Positions 36,815 to 45,292 of a DNA stretch of 64,000 bases are shown piece after piece. The notes below the pieces were generated by a model that was not told where the DNA came from, searched no databases, and saw only the letters and a list, made by a program, of their open reading frames with translations. A program made the translations under genes and the position numbers. Each line of letters begins with the position of its first letter. The stretch's first letter is position 1. This DNA is from Lachnospiraceae bacterium C1.1 (GTDB taxonomy: Bacteria > Bacillota > Clostridia > Lachnospirales > Lachnospiraceae): contig JAUISW010000001.1 in NCBI GenBank assembly GCA_030434875.1, positions 1,003,501-1,067,500 of the forward strand, given 5' to 3'.

Positions 36815-37270
36815 GTGATTAACAAATACGAAGATTTTACAGAAATGGTTATGACAAGCTACAGAGCCATTCAAAAAATTAAGAGTTCCGGAATGAAAAA
36901 AATAGGATTGAGAGCAGGAGATGTTAATTGTATTTATTATCTCTCAAAGTATCCGGAAGGGCTTTCCAATGTGCAGCTTTCGGAATTATCCGGAAATGAT
37001 AAGGCGGCAATTTCGCGATCCTGTAATTTCCTTGTTTTGAAGGGATTTGTTGAAATGGCTGCAGAGGACGACCAGAAAAAATATGGCCGTAGATATGTTT
37101 TGACAGGAAAAGGAAGGGAGGCAGCCGAAAGGATCAATCAGAAGGTTGAGCTTGTTGTTAATGAAGTCGAAAAGGACGTAAACATTGATGAAGGAAGAAT
37201 TTTTTACGAAACTTTCAGAACTATTGCGAATAAGCTTGAAGAATTGAGTGAGAATTATGATCAGTTTTGA
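36815..37270 (+). CDS. MarR-family transcriptional regulator
   Basis: 151 residues. The winged helix is LRAGDVNCIYYLSKYPEGLS, then LSELSGNDKAAISRSCNFLVLKGFVE (recognition helix around KAAISRSCNFL), and a wing KKYGRRYVLTGKG. Helical dimerisation ends flank it. GTG 36815 is chosen because the longer frame begins inside an operator and a GGGG-containing sequence lies just upstream. Two perfect-arm palindromes at its promoter point to autorepression. The downstream adenylation-condensation gene starts 61 bases later with no separate promoter seen, so it is probably under the same control. Confidence 0.85.
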   Translation: MINKYEDFTEMVMTSYRAIQKIKSSGMKKIGLRAGDVNCIYYLSKYPEGLSNVQLSELSGNDKAAISRSCNFLVLKGFVEMAAEDDQKKYGRRYVLTGKGREAAERINQKVELVVNEVEKDVNIDEGRIFYETFRTIANKLEELSENYDQF

Positions 37271-37331
37271 AAATTATTTGGAAACTGATAACTAAAGGGT
37301 TTTATTTTTATAAAGGAGAAAAGAAAAAATC

Positions 37332-40300
37332 ATGAATCTTGAGAACACAAGGAATATGAGAGACCTGCTCAGAAATGCAGGAGAGGAATATGCTGACAGA
37401 GTATTTTTAAGATTTGAATATGACGATAATGTGTTTGATACAAAATATTCAGATTATATCGAAGGCTGTGAAGCAGTTGGTGCATGGGCAGAGAATGAAG
37501 CTAAAGAGAAGGGACATCAGCTTCATATTGCCGCATTCGGTTCACCCAGTCAGGCATTCCTTACAGCTGTTTTTGGCGCTATGATAAGCGGTAATGTCAT
37601 TGTTCCGCTTGATGTTCAGCTCGGTATCGATGCACTTGCAGACACTTTTGAGCGCGCTGATATTGATACTATCTTTTATGACACAGAACATACTGATCTT
37701 GTATTATCTGCAGCAAAAAAGGCCGGTGTTGAAAGCAGCTTTATGCTTCAGGCCGACAGAGGTCATTTTCCAAGCCTTGGTGATATTTATGCTGACTTTG
37801 GTGGAAAAAAATGTGAATCCGGGATTGATGACAACTCACTCGCAATGATCCTCTTTACATCCGGAACAACCGGTAAGAGTAAGGGAGTTATGCTTTCCCA
37901 TAGAAATCTTATAGATAATACTTTCTGTTCTGAGGGCAGTATAGGAAAAGGAATGGAAGCTAACGAACCAAACAATATTCTTTCAGTTCTTCCGCTTCAC
38001 CATGTTTTCTGCTTAAACAGTGATGTTTTTCTTTCGCTTAAACAGGGCTGGACTATCTGTCTTAACGGCGATCTAAAGCAGATAGTTAAACATCTGACCC
38101 TTTTTAATCCTGTACGTATGTGTACTGTACCTGCTATTTCAAAGGCTCTTATGAACCGCATCAAGCTTGCAGAGGAACAGAATCCGGATAAATCAACTGA
38201 TGATATTGTAAAAGAGGTTCTTGGTACTAAGCTTGTACGTATAACATCCGGCGGAGGATATTTGCCTCCTGAACTTGCAGAGGAATACAGAAAACGTGGC
38301 ATTGAGATCGGTCAGGGTTATGGAATGAGTGAATGTTCTCCTAAAATATCCACTCCTGATTATGACAGACCGGATAAGGCAGCTTCAATAGGTAAGCCTG
38401 TTGATCGCTGTGAAGTAAAAATTGTTGACGGAGAGATTGTTGTTAAGAGCCCTTCAGTTATGCTCGGTTATTACAAAGATCCTGAAGAAACAGCTAAAAC
38501 CATTGATGAAGATGGCTGGCTGCACACTGGTGACCTTGGATATATAGATGATGAAGGATTCCTTTACCTTACAGGACGTAAAAAGAACCTTATAATTCTC
38601 TCCAATGGTGAAAATGTTGCACCTGAGCTTATCGAGAATATGTTTGCAGGCGTTGATCTGGTTCAGGAAATTGTGGTTTATGGAAGCGGAGACATAATTG
38701 CTGCCGAAATCTATCCTAATTTCCCCTGGGCAAGAGAATTTGAAATTAAGGATATAAATAAAGCTCTTAATAAGGAAATTAAAAAAGTCAATGAGAAGCT
38801 TGCAAGTTACCAGCGTATCATGCAGGTTCGTGTACGCCAGAAGCCTTTTCCTAAAACTTCATCAAATAAGATAAGTCGTGTTAAGTATTTTGAGGAGAGA
38901 GAAAACGAGAAAGAAACTCTTGAAAATATGCATCTTCCGGAGTCTGATCTTCAGCAGACTATTTATGACTGTATTGTATCAGCCATCGGTCATAGAAAGT
39001 TCGGTATAGATATGAATATTTTCGAAAATGGTCTGGATTCCATGGGTTCGGTAATGCTTTTGTCTGACCTTTTTGAAAAGCTTAATTTCCAGCTCACACT
39101 TTCTGAGCTTATGGATAATCCTACTGTTCGTAAGCTGGAAGCACTTTACTGGGAAAAGGAAAATGTAGAGAGTATAGATTATTCAAAGAGACCTGTTTAT
39201 AATCTTACTTCACTCCAGATGTATTTCTGCTATATGATCAGAGGAAATTCAACCGGAAATATGGCATATCTTTTCAAAATCGGCAGCGGGGTCGATCTGA
39301 GAAGACTTAAATATGCCGCAGAACAGGTATTTGAGATCCATCCTGAGCTTAAATGTATCATACAGCCCGGTGAAAACGGTATTCTTCAGAATTTCCGTGA
39401 TGACGAGAGACATATAGAGATCCCGATCATTACTATTTCTGATAAGGGCTGGGAAATAGAGAAGAATAAGGTTCTCAGATACTTTAATTACGGCGAAGGA
39501 GAAGATCTTTTCCATTCAGCTATTTATCAGACTGACAGTGCAAATTATTTCCTTTTTGATCTGTCACATGCTATCGGCGATGGTACAGGAATGCATATGA
39601 TCTTTGACGATATCAATGCTGTATACTCCGGAAAAGAGCTTCCCAGAGAAGAGTATACATATTATGAATATCTTCTTGACTGGTTTGAAATGGTCAAAAA
39701 GGGCATAATCGCAAAGAATCAGGATTATTATAAGGAGCTTGCCGGAGGATACAGATATAAGAGAAATATTCTTACAAGACCTGATGAGTATGATCTTGAG
39801 CATTCTCATAATGCAGTTATCCGTCAGCCTTTCAGCTCTATTACAAGGGATAATGTACTTGGTTTCTGTAAAAAGACAGGTGCATCTGAGAATGTATTTT
39901 TCCTGACTGCATTCCAGTATTGCATAAAGATATTCTCAAACCAGACGGATGTAATGGCCACAAGTATTCACAGTGGACGTACAGACAGCCGTTGGAACAG
40001 GATCTGCGGACCTTTATTTAAGAATTATATCTACCGATATGATATGATCCCGCATGAGACTGTACCGGAACTCTTAAAGCGTATGAGCAGTCAGATACTT
40101 GACTCAATGAAATCGCTCGCTGATTGTCTGCATTATGGAGAATTCTTCATTCAGTATCAGGGTGACTTGCTTCAGGTTGATAGAATAGGTGATGCCCCGG
40201 CTGAAATAGTTCATGTACAGCTTGATTCACTTCCTTTCCACTTGATGGTTCACCAGAAGGGTCAGGGATACTTCTATGAACTTAGATACTGGGAGAATCG

Positions 40301-40946
40301 ATTCGACAGAAAACAGCTGGAAATCTTTATGGCAGCAATGGAATCTGTTATGCTTGCTATGTTTGAGGAACCTTCTGTACGCAGACTTGCAAAGCATCTT
40401 CCTGCTCATCTTTATCCGAAGCACAGCTATATCAGTGGTAAAAAGCTTAATGAGCTTGCAGGATTTGAGCTTGTGGACAAGCAGTTTGAAGATAAGGATA
40501 TTAAATATTATGTTCTGGATGCCCGATATCTTAAGAAACCTTACGGTGCCTGGGGTGAGCTTTTGATCATGGATACACCTGTTAAGAGCGCCAAGGACAG
40601 TGTTACTTATCCTTATGGTGATGGAATATTATATGATACCGGCATCACTGCAAGAATCCTTCCTGATGGACAGCTTGATTTCCTTGAAAATTCAGGAAGA
40701 ACTATTCTCTGGGAGTCTGCAAAGGGTACACTTTTCCCGGATCTTGGAGCAATCGAGAGAGTTCTTAAGAAGCAGGACGGTGTAAAAGATGCAGAGGCAT
40801 GGCTCAGCTATTGTGAACAGAACACGATGAAGATAAGCGTCGAGATCAGTAAAGATAAGGATCTTAATGAGGACGTTCTGAAAGAAGCTGTAAAGGAAGA
40901 AGTTGGAGAAAACTTCGTACCTGAGATCATTCTTTATAAAGAATAA
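37332..40946 (+). CDS. NRPS-like adenylation-carrier-condensation protein
   Basis: 1204 residues. The adenylation domain (about 10-520) has LFTSGTTGKSKG near 173-185, GYGMSECSP, HTGDLGYIDDEGFLYLTGRKKNLI and the late lysine segment KTSSNKISR. GRKKNLIILSNGENV is closer to acyl-CoA/fatty-acyl ligases than to amino-acid NRPS domains. A carrier domain (about 540-610) carries the phosphopantetheine serine S570 (GLDSMGS). A condensation-type domain (about 620-1040) has SHAIGDG at 745-751 in place of HHxxxDG, keeping H746 and D750. The last 150 residues (PYGAWGELL, then DTGITARILPDGQLDFL, ending in a LGAIERVLKKQDGV helix) look like a degenerate adenylation C-terminal subdomain. It probably activates an acid, holds it as a thioester and condenses it with an unknown acceptor. 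No phosphopantetheinyl transferase is nearby. Confidence 0.8.
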   Translation: MNLENTRNMRDLLRNAGEEYADRVFLRFEYDDNVFDTKYSDYIEGCEAVGAWAENEAKEKGHQLHIAAFGSPSQAFLTAVFGAMISGNVIVPLDVQLGIDALADTFERADIDTIFYDTEHTDLVLSAAKKAGVESSFMLQADRGHFPSLGDIYADFGGKKCESGIDDNSLAMILFTSGTTGKSKGVMLSHRNLIDNTFCSEGSIGKGMEANEPNNILSVLPLHHVFCLNSDVFLSLKQGWTICLNGDLKQIVKHLTLFNPVRMCTVPAISKALMNRIKLAEEQNPDKSTDDIVKEVLGTKLVRITSGGGYLPPELAEEYRKRGIEIGQGYGMSECSPKISTPDYDRPDKAASIGKPVDRCEVKIVDGEIVVKSPSVMLGYYKDPEETAKTIDEDGWLHTGDLGYIDDEGFLYLTGRKKNLIILSNGENVAPELIENMFAGVDLVQEIVVYGSGDIIAAEIYPNFPWAREFEIKDINKALNKEIKKVNEKLASYQRIMQVRVRQKPFPKTSSNKISRVKYFEERENEKETLENMHLPESDLQQTIYDCIVSAIGHRKFGIDMNIFENGLDSMGSVMLLSDLFEKLNFQLTLSELMDNPTVRKLEALYWEKENVESIDYSKRPVYNLTSLQMYFCYMIRGNSTGNMAYLFKIGSGVDLRRLKYAAEQVFEIHPELKCIIQPGENGILQNFRDDERHIEIPIITISDKGWEIEKNKVLRYFNYGEGEDLFHSAIYQTDSANYFLFDLSHAIGDGTGMHMIFDDINAVYSGKELPREEYTYYEYLLDWFEMVKKGIIAKNQDYYKELAGGYRYKRNILTRPDEYDLEHSHNAVIRQPFSSITRDNVLGFCKKTGASENVFFLTAFQYCIKIFSNQTDVMATSIHSGRTDSRWNRICGPLFKNYIYRYDMIPHETVPELLKRMSSQILDSMKSLADCLHYGEFFIQYQGDLLQVDRIGDAPAEIVHVQLDSLPFHLMVHQKGQGYFYELRYWENRFDRKQLEIFMAAMESVMLAMFEEPSVRRLAKHLPAHLYPKHSYISGKKLNELAGFELVDKQFEDKDIKYYVLDARYLKKPYGAWGELLIMDTPVKSAKDSVTYPYGDGILYDTGITARILPDGQLDFLENSGRTILWESAKGTLFPDLGAIERVLKKQDGVKDAEAWLSYCEQNTMKISVEISKDKDLNEDVLKEAVKEEVGENFVPEIILYKE

Positions 40947-40961
40947 AGATAAGTTATTCAT

Positions 40962-41000
40962 AAAAGCCCTTAAGCATATCATATTTGCTTAAGAGCTTTT
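40962..41000. terminator. bidirectional terminator after the NRPS-like gene
   Basis: AAAAGCCCTTAAGCA pairs with TGCTTAAGAGCTTTT, with one mismatch. It lies between the convergent NRPS-like and flavoprotein genes. Confidence 0.8.
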
Positions 41001-41003
41001 ATT

Positions 41004-42368
41004 TTATTTGGCTAAATCACTATGGAGTTTTGAAGCAAGAAGTTCTGTGAGACCATCGGTCTGGGTAGGAAATGCCCAAATGATTCCCATGACTTTCTCC
41101 ATTGTCATTTTTTCATTAATGATCACTGCAAGGATATTTATCATTTCTGCTGCAAGATCACCATATAGCTCAGCACCAACAAGATAATTATCTTTATCTA
41201 AAACTACAGTGGCTTCTGCATCTGTTTCATTTCTGTATTCGAATGCAAGCATTTTGCCGTATTCAATTTTTTCGGTGTGATAAGCAGCAGGATCCTTCAA
41301 AGCCTGATTTACAGATACACCGACGGACGCAATCCTTGGAAGAGTAAATACAACGTTAGGTACAGAGGGATATTTGATAGGTGCAGGATTTCCGAGTATA
41401 GCAAAAGCAATATAGTTGGATTCGAAAGTTGCGGTTGGAGTCAGTTTGGGAATCATTTTGTCCACTACATCGCCGCTTGCATATATATTGGCAATATTAG
41501 TTCTCATATGATCATCTACTTTGATCCCCCTTGGGCTGAATTCAACACCTGCTTTATCAAGTGCCAGTTCATCAACATTTGCGCGTCTTCCGGTTGCCGC
41601 AAGAACATAATCTGTTTCTACTGAGAAGCCGTCCTTGGTCTTAACGATATATTTATCACCATTTTTAGAAATTTCTGAAACTGATTCGCCAAAATGAAAA
41701 TCAACACCAAAATTTTCCAGTTTTTTAACAACTCTGGCTGCATATTCTTCGCTGTATTGGAGGAGTGATCTTTCTGCAAATTCAATGACAGTGGCTTTCA
41801 CGCCAAACTGTGTAAGTAATGAAGCGAACTCCATGGAAATGATTCCTGCTCCGATAAAAGTAATATGTTCAGGAAGTGAGGGAAGATCAAGTATTTCCCT
41901 GCTCGTATGCATAAATTCTTTACCGGGAATATCAAGCTTGAAATCATACTGACCGGTACAGATGACGATATTTTCTGCGGTTACGGTTTTATCGGAAATT
42001 TTAACTGTATGAGGATCAACGAATTCAGCCGTACCGCGAATTATCGGGAATCCGGCCTGTCCAAGCATTCCATCCATAACAGATGCGAGTGGATCAATGG
42101 ACTGATGCTTATATTGCATAAATTTGGGCCAGTCCATTTTTACATCGGCAGTAACTCCGATATCTTTGTATCTTTCAAGTGCGGATACAAGTTCTGCTGG
42201 TCCGTCAAGCAATGCCTTGGCATCGCAGCCGTAATTTGTACAGGTTCCTCCTGTCAGATCCTTCTCAGCAAAGGCAACTTTTTTTCCTGCGCGTGCCAGA
42301 ATGAGAGCACCATGCCATGCTGCATGTCCGGTTCCGATGTAGAGTACATCATAATCAAAATTTGCCAT
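41004..42368 (-). CDS. pyridine nucleotide-disulfide oxidoreductase (lipoamide dehydrogenase-like)
   Basis: 454 residues. The FAD motif is YIGTGHAAWHGALILARAGKK (about 10-30). The redox disulfide is GGTCTNYGCDAK (C-x4-C). The NAD(P) site is TFIGAGIISMEFASLL near 170, and the second FAD contact is IYASGDVVD. The C-terminal interface domain is present. The usual HPTxxE that supplies the catalytic His-Glu pair from the partner subunit is replaced by AFPTQTDGL, so it should not act as a normal lipoamide dehydrogenase or glutathione reductase. No 2-oxoacid dehydrogenase genes are adjacent. AAGGAAG precedes the ATG on the - strand. The physiological substrate is unknown. Confidence 0.8.
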   Translation of the reverse strand: MANFDYDVLYIGTGHAAWHGALILARAGKKVAFAEKDLTGGTCTNYGCDAKALLDGPAELVSALERYKDIGVTADVKMDWPKFMQYKHQSIDPLASVMDGMLGQAGFPIIRGTAEFVDPHTVKISDKTVTAENIVICTGQYDFKLDIPGKEFMHTSREILDLPSLPEHITFIGAGIISMEFASLLTQFGVKATVIEFAERSLLQYSEEYAARVVKKLENFGVDFHFGESVSEISKNGDKYIVKTKDGFSVETDYVLAATGRRANVDELALDKAGVEFSPRGIKVDDHMRTNIANIYASGDVVDKMIPKLTPTATFESNYIAFAILGNPAPIKYPSVPNVVFTLPRIASVGVSVNQALKDPAAYHTEKIEYGKMLAFEYRNETDAEATVVLDKDNYLVGAELYGDLAAEMINILAVIINEKMTMEKVMGIIWAFPTQTDGLTELLASKLHSDLAK

Positions 42369-42917
42369 ACGATATTTCTTCCTTTCTTTAGCAGACTAAA
42401 AAAACATCAGATTGCATAATGTCAACATAGCATATATACAGTATTATTCAACATATAAAGAATTAAAAAAATATAAAACTTTTAAATTAAAAATTATAAT
42501 AACTTTGGGAAATTTAGAAATAGATCTGAATTCTCGTTTAAAAGGAGAAGAGCTTGCGAGGGGTGACTCGCAAGCTCATACTTATGAGGGGGAGATAGTG
42601 AACTAATCAACTATCTTGATACATATTATAAAGTGAAAATGTGTCTAAAATGTGTACTAATTCTTAACAATGTACGTTTAAAAATACATTTTTTGTCGCA
42701 AACCCAGTAATAATGCGGCTTTGATGTCCTAAAAAAAAAACAAAATTTTTTGGAAAATTTATTTTTTTTTTATAAGACATTATTGTATTCATATATGTTA
42801 CAATTAATAGATATAGGTATTATAGGTGTTTTTCGAAAATCCGCATATATTGTGTAATCCTATATAATAATGTTAAAGATTATGTTTTAGTATTATTAAA
42901 ACTGATAGGAGGTAATA
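42369..42917. other. AT-rich intergenic region between divergent genes
   Basis: No convincing gene. It contains two hairpins, GAGCTTGCGA/TCGCAAGCTC (42550-42577) and AGATAGT/ACTATCT (42593-42616), with AAAGGAG just before the first. The sequence between about 42720 and 42790 is almost only A and T. A 64-codon TTG-started frame over 42412-42606 has no fitting ribosome binding site. Promoters for both flanking genes must lie here. Confidence 0.5.
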
Positions 42918-44987
42918 TTGCTTAGATACAGTATTCTTCATAAATCCGGTGAAAGTATCAGGACTCGTATATATTTGCCGGACGGAAAAGCGGAGACTTT
43001 ATATGCAGCAAAAAACGGACTGCGAAGATCAAAAAATGTTAAAAAAGTCAAAGTTCATGAAAGAAGCTCTGTTTTGATCATATACTTCGAGAGAGGCTAT
43101 GAATACGATGTAATTGAACGTCTTAATAATATTGATCCATCTTTATATACAGAAGCCGATAACTCATTAAGAGAGATAGACCGTAAATTTGAAGATAAGA
43201 TTTTCTTTAAGGTTTTAAACCGATTTGTTATAAGACGATTTATTCCTATTCCCATCAGACGGTTAAGAGTTTTATTTAAAACAGTGAAATATGTCAAGCG
43301 TGCAGTAAAGGCACTCTCTGAAAGAAAATTAAACGGAGATGTATTGAATGCGGTAACTATTATAGTTTCACTTGCAACGGGAAATTTTGAAGCTGCAAAT
43401 TCGACTATGTTTTTAATGGATCTTTGCAGCCTTCTCAGTAAATGGAGTTATAATCGTTCGATCAGAACTATCGCTGCCGATATGATAAGGATTCCGGATA
43501 AGGTATGGATAAGGAATGGCGGAGCTGATGTTGAAGTAAATTCCGCTGATGTCAAGATCGGTGATTTTGTAATAGTCAGAACCGGTATGATGATCCCGTT
43601 TGATGGTGTAATTGAGTCAGGAACAGTAGAACTTCTTGATTGTTCTTCTACTGATCACTGTGAAATGTTCACTCGTTCAGTGAATGATTATGTTTATGCC
43701 GGAATGACCGTGCGAAACGGTGAATGCGAGATATGCGTACGGGAAACAAGCGGCAAGGGTCATTATGAACGAATATTCAAAATGCTTAAGGAAAGCCGTA
43801 GAATCCAGAACAGCAACAAAAATGACAGATTATTGATTGATAAATCAGCTGCATTTACTTTTGGTGCGGTTGCATTTACACAGCTTATTACCGGTAATGT
43901 CAACAGAGCACAATCAGTTCTTTCTGTAGATTTTGGAGACGTAAAGGAACTTACTGTTCCAATATCAACTCTTTCAGCCATTAAGGAGTGCTCGGAAAGC
44001 TCGGTAAAGGTAAAGAGCGGTAAGCTTTTTGAAGAGATTTCGAAGGCAGATACTGTAATATTCAATAAAGCCGGAACACTGACTTATGCTAAACCGAAAC
44101 TTAAAAAGATAATCACATTTGCAGGCAGGGACGAAAATGAGATGCTTAGACTTGCAGCATGTCTGGAAGAACATTATCCGCATTATATTGCCGGGGCGGT
44201 AGTTCGTGAAGCTGAAAAGCGAGGACTTGAGCACTCAGAAATGCATGCACATGTAGAATATCTTGTTTCTCACGGACTTATAAGTTCTGTTGATGGAGAA
44301 CGTGTCGTCATAGGCAGCCATCATTTCATATTTACGGATGAGAAATGTCATCTTGACGAAGCTGAAAAAGTAAAATACAGAGAACTTCCTGATGAGAATT
44401 CTTACCTTTTTATGGCTGTAAACGGAGAAGTTACTGCAGCATTCTGTATAGAGGATAAGCTTCGCGAAGAATCCAAGGCAGTTATAGACGAACTTAAGAG
44501 ACTTGGGATCAAAAAATTTGTAATGATGACAGGAGACAGCGAAAGAACTGCCAGAGCTGTAGCCGGAATTCTTGGCTTTGATGAATTTTATGCAAATGTT
44601 TTGCCGGAGGATAAGACAGAGTTTGTAAGAAAAGAAAAAGAAGCCGGACATGTTGTTATAATGACAGGAGACGGAATAAGTGATACGGCAGCTTTGGCTG
44701 AGGCAAATGTAGGTATTTCAGTCGAAAGCGGTGCTGAACTTGCTAAAGAAAGTGCAGATATAATCATTCCGGATGATAATCTTGAGAAGCTTCTATACTT
44801 AAGAAAGATATCTATACTTCTTGATGGCAGAGTAAAAAATAATCTGCAGTATAATAAATATGTAAATGCTTCGCTTATGGCAATGGGATTCTTAGGAATC
44901 CTTCCTCAGACAATGGGTGGAATACTTCATAATTCACTTACACTTGCTCTTTCCGCAAGATCAATGACAGATTTAATGGAATATTGA
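42918..44987 (+). CDS. degenerate heavy-metal P-type ATPase (pseudoenzyme)
   Basis: 689 residues with the P1B-ATPase layout: metal-binding-like N-terminus (about 1-75), membrane helices, actuator (about 190-290), then P and N domains (about 380-640) and two C-terminal helices. Key motifs are changed. The phosphorylated DKTGT is NKAGT with N383 in place of the Asp. The actuator TGE is TDH (residues 245-247, DCSSTDHCE). The membrane metal site expected in the helix before the P domain is VDFGDVKELTVP, with no cysteine. The hinge TGDGxxD (MTGDGISDTAALA, about 581) and TGDSERTA are kept. It cannot form the usual aspartyl-phosphate. The long, intact frame suggests selection for another role, such as sensing or a structural partner. 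The TTG start follows AGGAGG at a spacing of 5. Confidence 0.85.
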   Translation: MLRYSILHKSGESIRTRIYLPDGKAETLYAAKNGLRRSKNVKKVKVHERSSVLIIYFERGYEYDVIERLNNIDPSLYTEADNSLREIDRKFEDKIFFKVLNRFVIRRFIPIPIRRLRVLFKTVKYVKRAVKALSERKLNGDVLNAVTIIVSLATGNFEAANSTMFLMDLCSLLSKWSYNRSIRTIAADMIRIPDKVWIRNGGADVEVNSADVKIGDFVIVRTGMMIPFDGVIESGTVELLDCSSTDHCEMFTRSVNDYVYAGMTVRNGECEICVRETSGKGHYERIFKMLKESRRIQNSNKNDRLLIDKSAAFTFGAVAFTQLITGNVNRAQSVLSVDFGDVKELTVPISTLSAIKECSESSVKVKSGKLFEEISKADTVIFNKAGTLTYAKPKLKKIITFAGRDENEMLRLAACLEEHYPHYIAGAVVREAEKRGLEHSEMHAHVEYLVSHGLISSVDGERVVIGSHHFIFTDEKCHLDEAEKVKYRELPDENSYLFMAVNGEVTAAFCIEDKLREESKAVIDELKRLGIKKFVMMTGDSERTARAVAGILGFDEFYANVLPEDKTEFVRKEKEAGHVVIMTGDGISDTAALAEANVGISVESGAELAKESADIIIPDDNLEKLLYLRKISILLDGRVKNNLQYNKYVNASLMAMGFLGILPQTMGGILHNSLTLALSARSMTDLMEY

Positions 44988-44997
44988 AAATGATATT

Positions 44998-45034
44998 ATA
45001 CCGGTTGGGGATAAAACCCCTGCCGGTATTTTAT
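44998..45034 (+). terminator. terminator after the pseudo-P-type ATPase
   Basis: TACCGG and GGGG pair with CCCC and CCGGTA, then TTTTATT. The MITE and its duplication follow directly. Confidence 0.75.
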
Positions 45035-45040
45035 TATTTG

Positions 45041-45187
45041 GTTACTGTTCACACGCTTTCAGCGTGCTCCAGTAACGGGTTTTGCCATTTAAAATTGCCT
45101 ACGGCAATGGGCAAAACCCAGTGTTCAGTCAAAGTTTTTGTGGCATAACTGCGCAGCGGAGTGCGCAGTTTGCCTGTGAACAGTAAC
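45041..45187. mobile_element. intact MITE, copy 1 (147 bp)
   Basis: A non-coding element with perfect 13-base terminal inverted repeats, GTTACTGTTCACA and TGTGAACAGTAAC. It is flanked by an 8-base direct repeat ATTATTTG (45033-45040 and 45188-45195), the mark of transposition. Inside are three hairpins: CACGCT-TTC-AGCGTG, GGGTTTTGCC/GGCAAAACCC enclosing ATTGCC-TAC-GGCAAT, and AACTGCGCA/TGCGCAGTT. Copy 3 is the same length with two base differences. The mobilising transposase is not in the window: the IS present has other ends and a 10-base duplication. Confidence 0.85.
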
Positions 45188-45225
45188 ATTATTTGATCAT
45201 ATTTGTCTGTAATTTTAAAAGTTTA

Positions 45226-45254
45226 TTTGCTATAAGTTATTTAGATGGTATAAT
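45226..45254 (+). promoter_or_regulatory. candidate promoter of the OPT transporter gene
   Basis: TTTGCT (45226-45231), a 17-base spacer and a consensus TATAAT (45249-45254), located 38 bases after the MITE. The -35 match is weak. Confidence 0.45.
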
Positions 45255-45292
45255 AAAAAAGATTATGAGTAAAATTAAGGAGATTATTTTAA

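Noticed and set aside
42412..42606. Small frame upstream of the pseudo-P-type ATPase
   Set aside because: TTG start without ribosome binding site, low complexity, and it spans a hairpin.
45041..45187. MITE considered as an integron attC site or as a derivative of the IS4-family element
   Set aside because: No integrase is present, and the ends and duplication length (8 bases) differ from those of the IS (CAATGTCAG ends, 10 bases).
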